Positions 58,868 to 58,994 of a DNA stretch of 58,994 bases are shown here, in pieces. Each line of letters starts with the position of its first letter. Within the stretch, counting starts at the first letter, position 1. This DNA comes from Porticoccus sp. W117 (GTDB taxonomy: Bacteria > Pseudomonadota > Gammaproteobacteria > Pseudomonadales > Porticoccaceae), in assembly GCF_030341905.1 (NCBI RefSeq), contig NZ_JATAAF010000016.1, positions 1 to 58,994 on the forward strand. The letters run 5' to 3'. The notes below the pieces were generated by a model, which did no database searches, had not been told where the DNA came from, and saw only the letters and a list, made by a program, of their open reading frames with translations. The translations under genes were made by a program, and so were the position numbers.

Positions 58868-58994
58868 TGTCCCGTCCTGAATAACGTTGACACTTTTCAA
58901 TCACCAAATTGGAAAGTGATATGAAATCAACAGCTAAGCGCACTCAGCGTGATTATTCGTTAGCCTTTAAATTGTCCGTTGTTGACCAGGTTGA
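58868..58994 (+). mobile_element. IS3-family-like insertion sequence, 5' end (right copy, partial)
   Basis: This is the exact inverted copy of bases 1-127, starting TGTCCCGTCCTGAATAACG. Only the first 127 bases of the element are in the window. The two copies face away from each other. It lies 8 nt past a terminator T-run, in the same transcription direction as the upstream gene. Confidence 0.85.
58921..58994 (+). CDS. IS transposase OrfA, N-terminal fragment (right copy)
   Basis: ATG 58921 opens the same 24 codons as the fragment at 1-74 (MKSTAKRTQRDYSLAFKLSV and on). The window ends before the stop. It would encode the DNA-binding first frame of an IS3-type transposase, normally joined to OrfB by frameshifting. 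Confidence 0.7.
   Translation, partial: MKSTAKRTQRDYSLAFKLSVVDQV

Overview
The window reads as about 59 kb of core chromosome from a gammaproteobacterium. The gene set (pseudomonad-type argA, monomeric isocitrate dehydrogenase, MASE2-type adenylate cyclase, PA1571-like small proteins, cspD-clpS-clpA-infA-bpt-aat-trxB-ftsK-lolA-rarA-crcB-serS order) points to the Pseudomonadales/Cellvibrionales side of the class. No rRNA gene is present, so the genus cannot be fixed. Base composition is even over most of the window; the toxin-antitoxin locus and two small hypothetical genes look more AT-rich.

Layout. 1-127: end of an IS3-like insertion sequence whose inverted second copy closes the window at 58868-58994. 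0.2-6.4 kb: alaA between two paralogous small proteins, a DUF1499 membrane protein, a 290-bp palindromic repeat, a duplicated tRNA-Glu/tRNA-Gly cluster, an ABC exporter (yadGH) and queF. 6.5-10.2 kb: a small hypothetical protein, a membrane adenylate cyclase, cmoM, tRNA-Arg, a nitroreductase and tRNA-Ser. 10.2-18.3 kb: arginine biosynthesis (argE divergent from argC-argB-argG-argH(A)-argA), with a dispersed palindromic repeat in nearly every gap. 18.4-31.3 kb: roxA, purB-hflD-mnmA, a DUF2868/DUF3482 pair, a Phd/VapC toxin-antitoxin, nudJ-rluE and icd. This keeps the E. coli order rluE-nudJ-mnmA-hflD-purB but with foreign-looking genes inserted. 31.4-46 kb: cspD, clpS-clpA, infA, bpt-aat (N-degron pathway), trxB, ftsK, lolA, rarA, crcB, serS, trmO and gor. 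46-47.3 kb: the chromosome dimer-resolution site dif, then galE. 47.5-58.8 kb: prc, xthA, a His-rich secreted protein with an ECF sigma operon, ETF-ubiquinone oxidoreductase, tetR, a second structured 280-bp element, tRNA-Pro, agcS, yajC, bcp and a small conserved protein.

The most interesting feature is at 46.08-46.16 kb. A textbook dif site (24 of 24 core bases) faces an inverted dif-like site (21 of 24) only 32 bp away. This resembles the folded attP arrangement of Xer-exploiting filamentous phages. The GGGNAGGG (KOPS) motifs I found by eye all point toward dif and switch strand exactly there, so the window spans the replication terminus. ftsK itself lies 6 kb away.

A second notable point is that both IS copies sit exactly 8 nt beyond the T-run of a Rho-independent terminator, in the same orientation, which implies terminator-targeted insertion. 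Two unrelated palindromic elements of 280-290 bp, an ArgH-acetyltransferase fusion beside a complete argA, and a 31-bp inverted repeat covering the 3' end of tRNA-Ser also merit a second look. I saw no CRISPR array, no prophage genes and no dedicated defence island other than the toxin-antitoxin pair.
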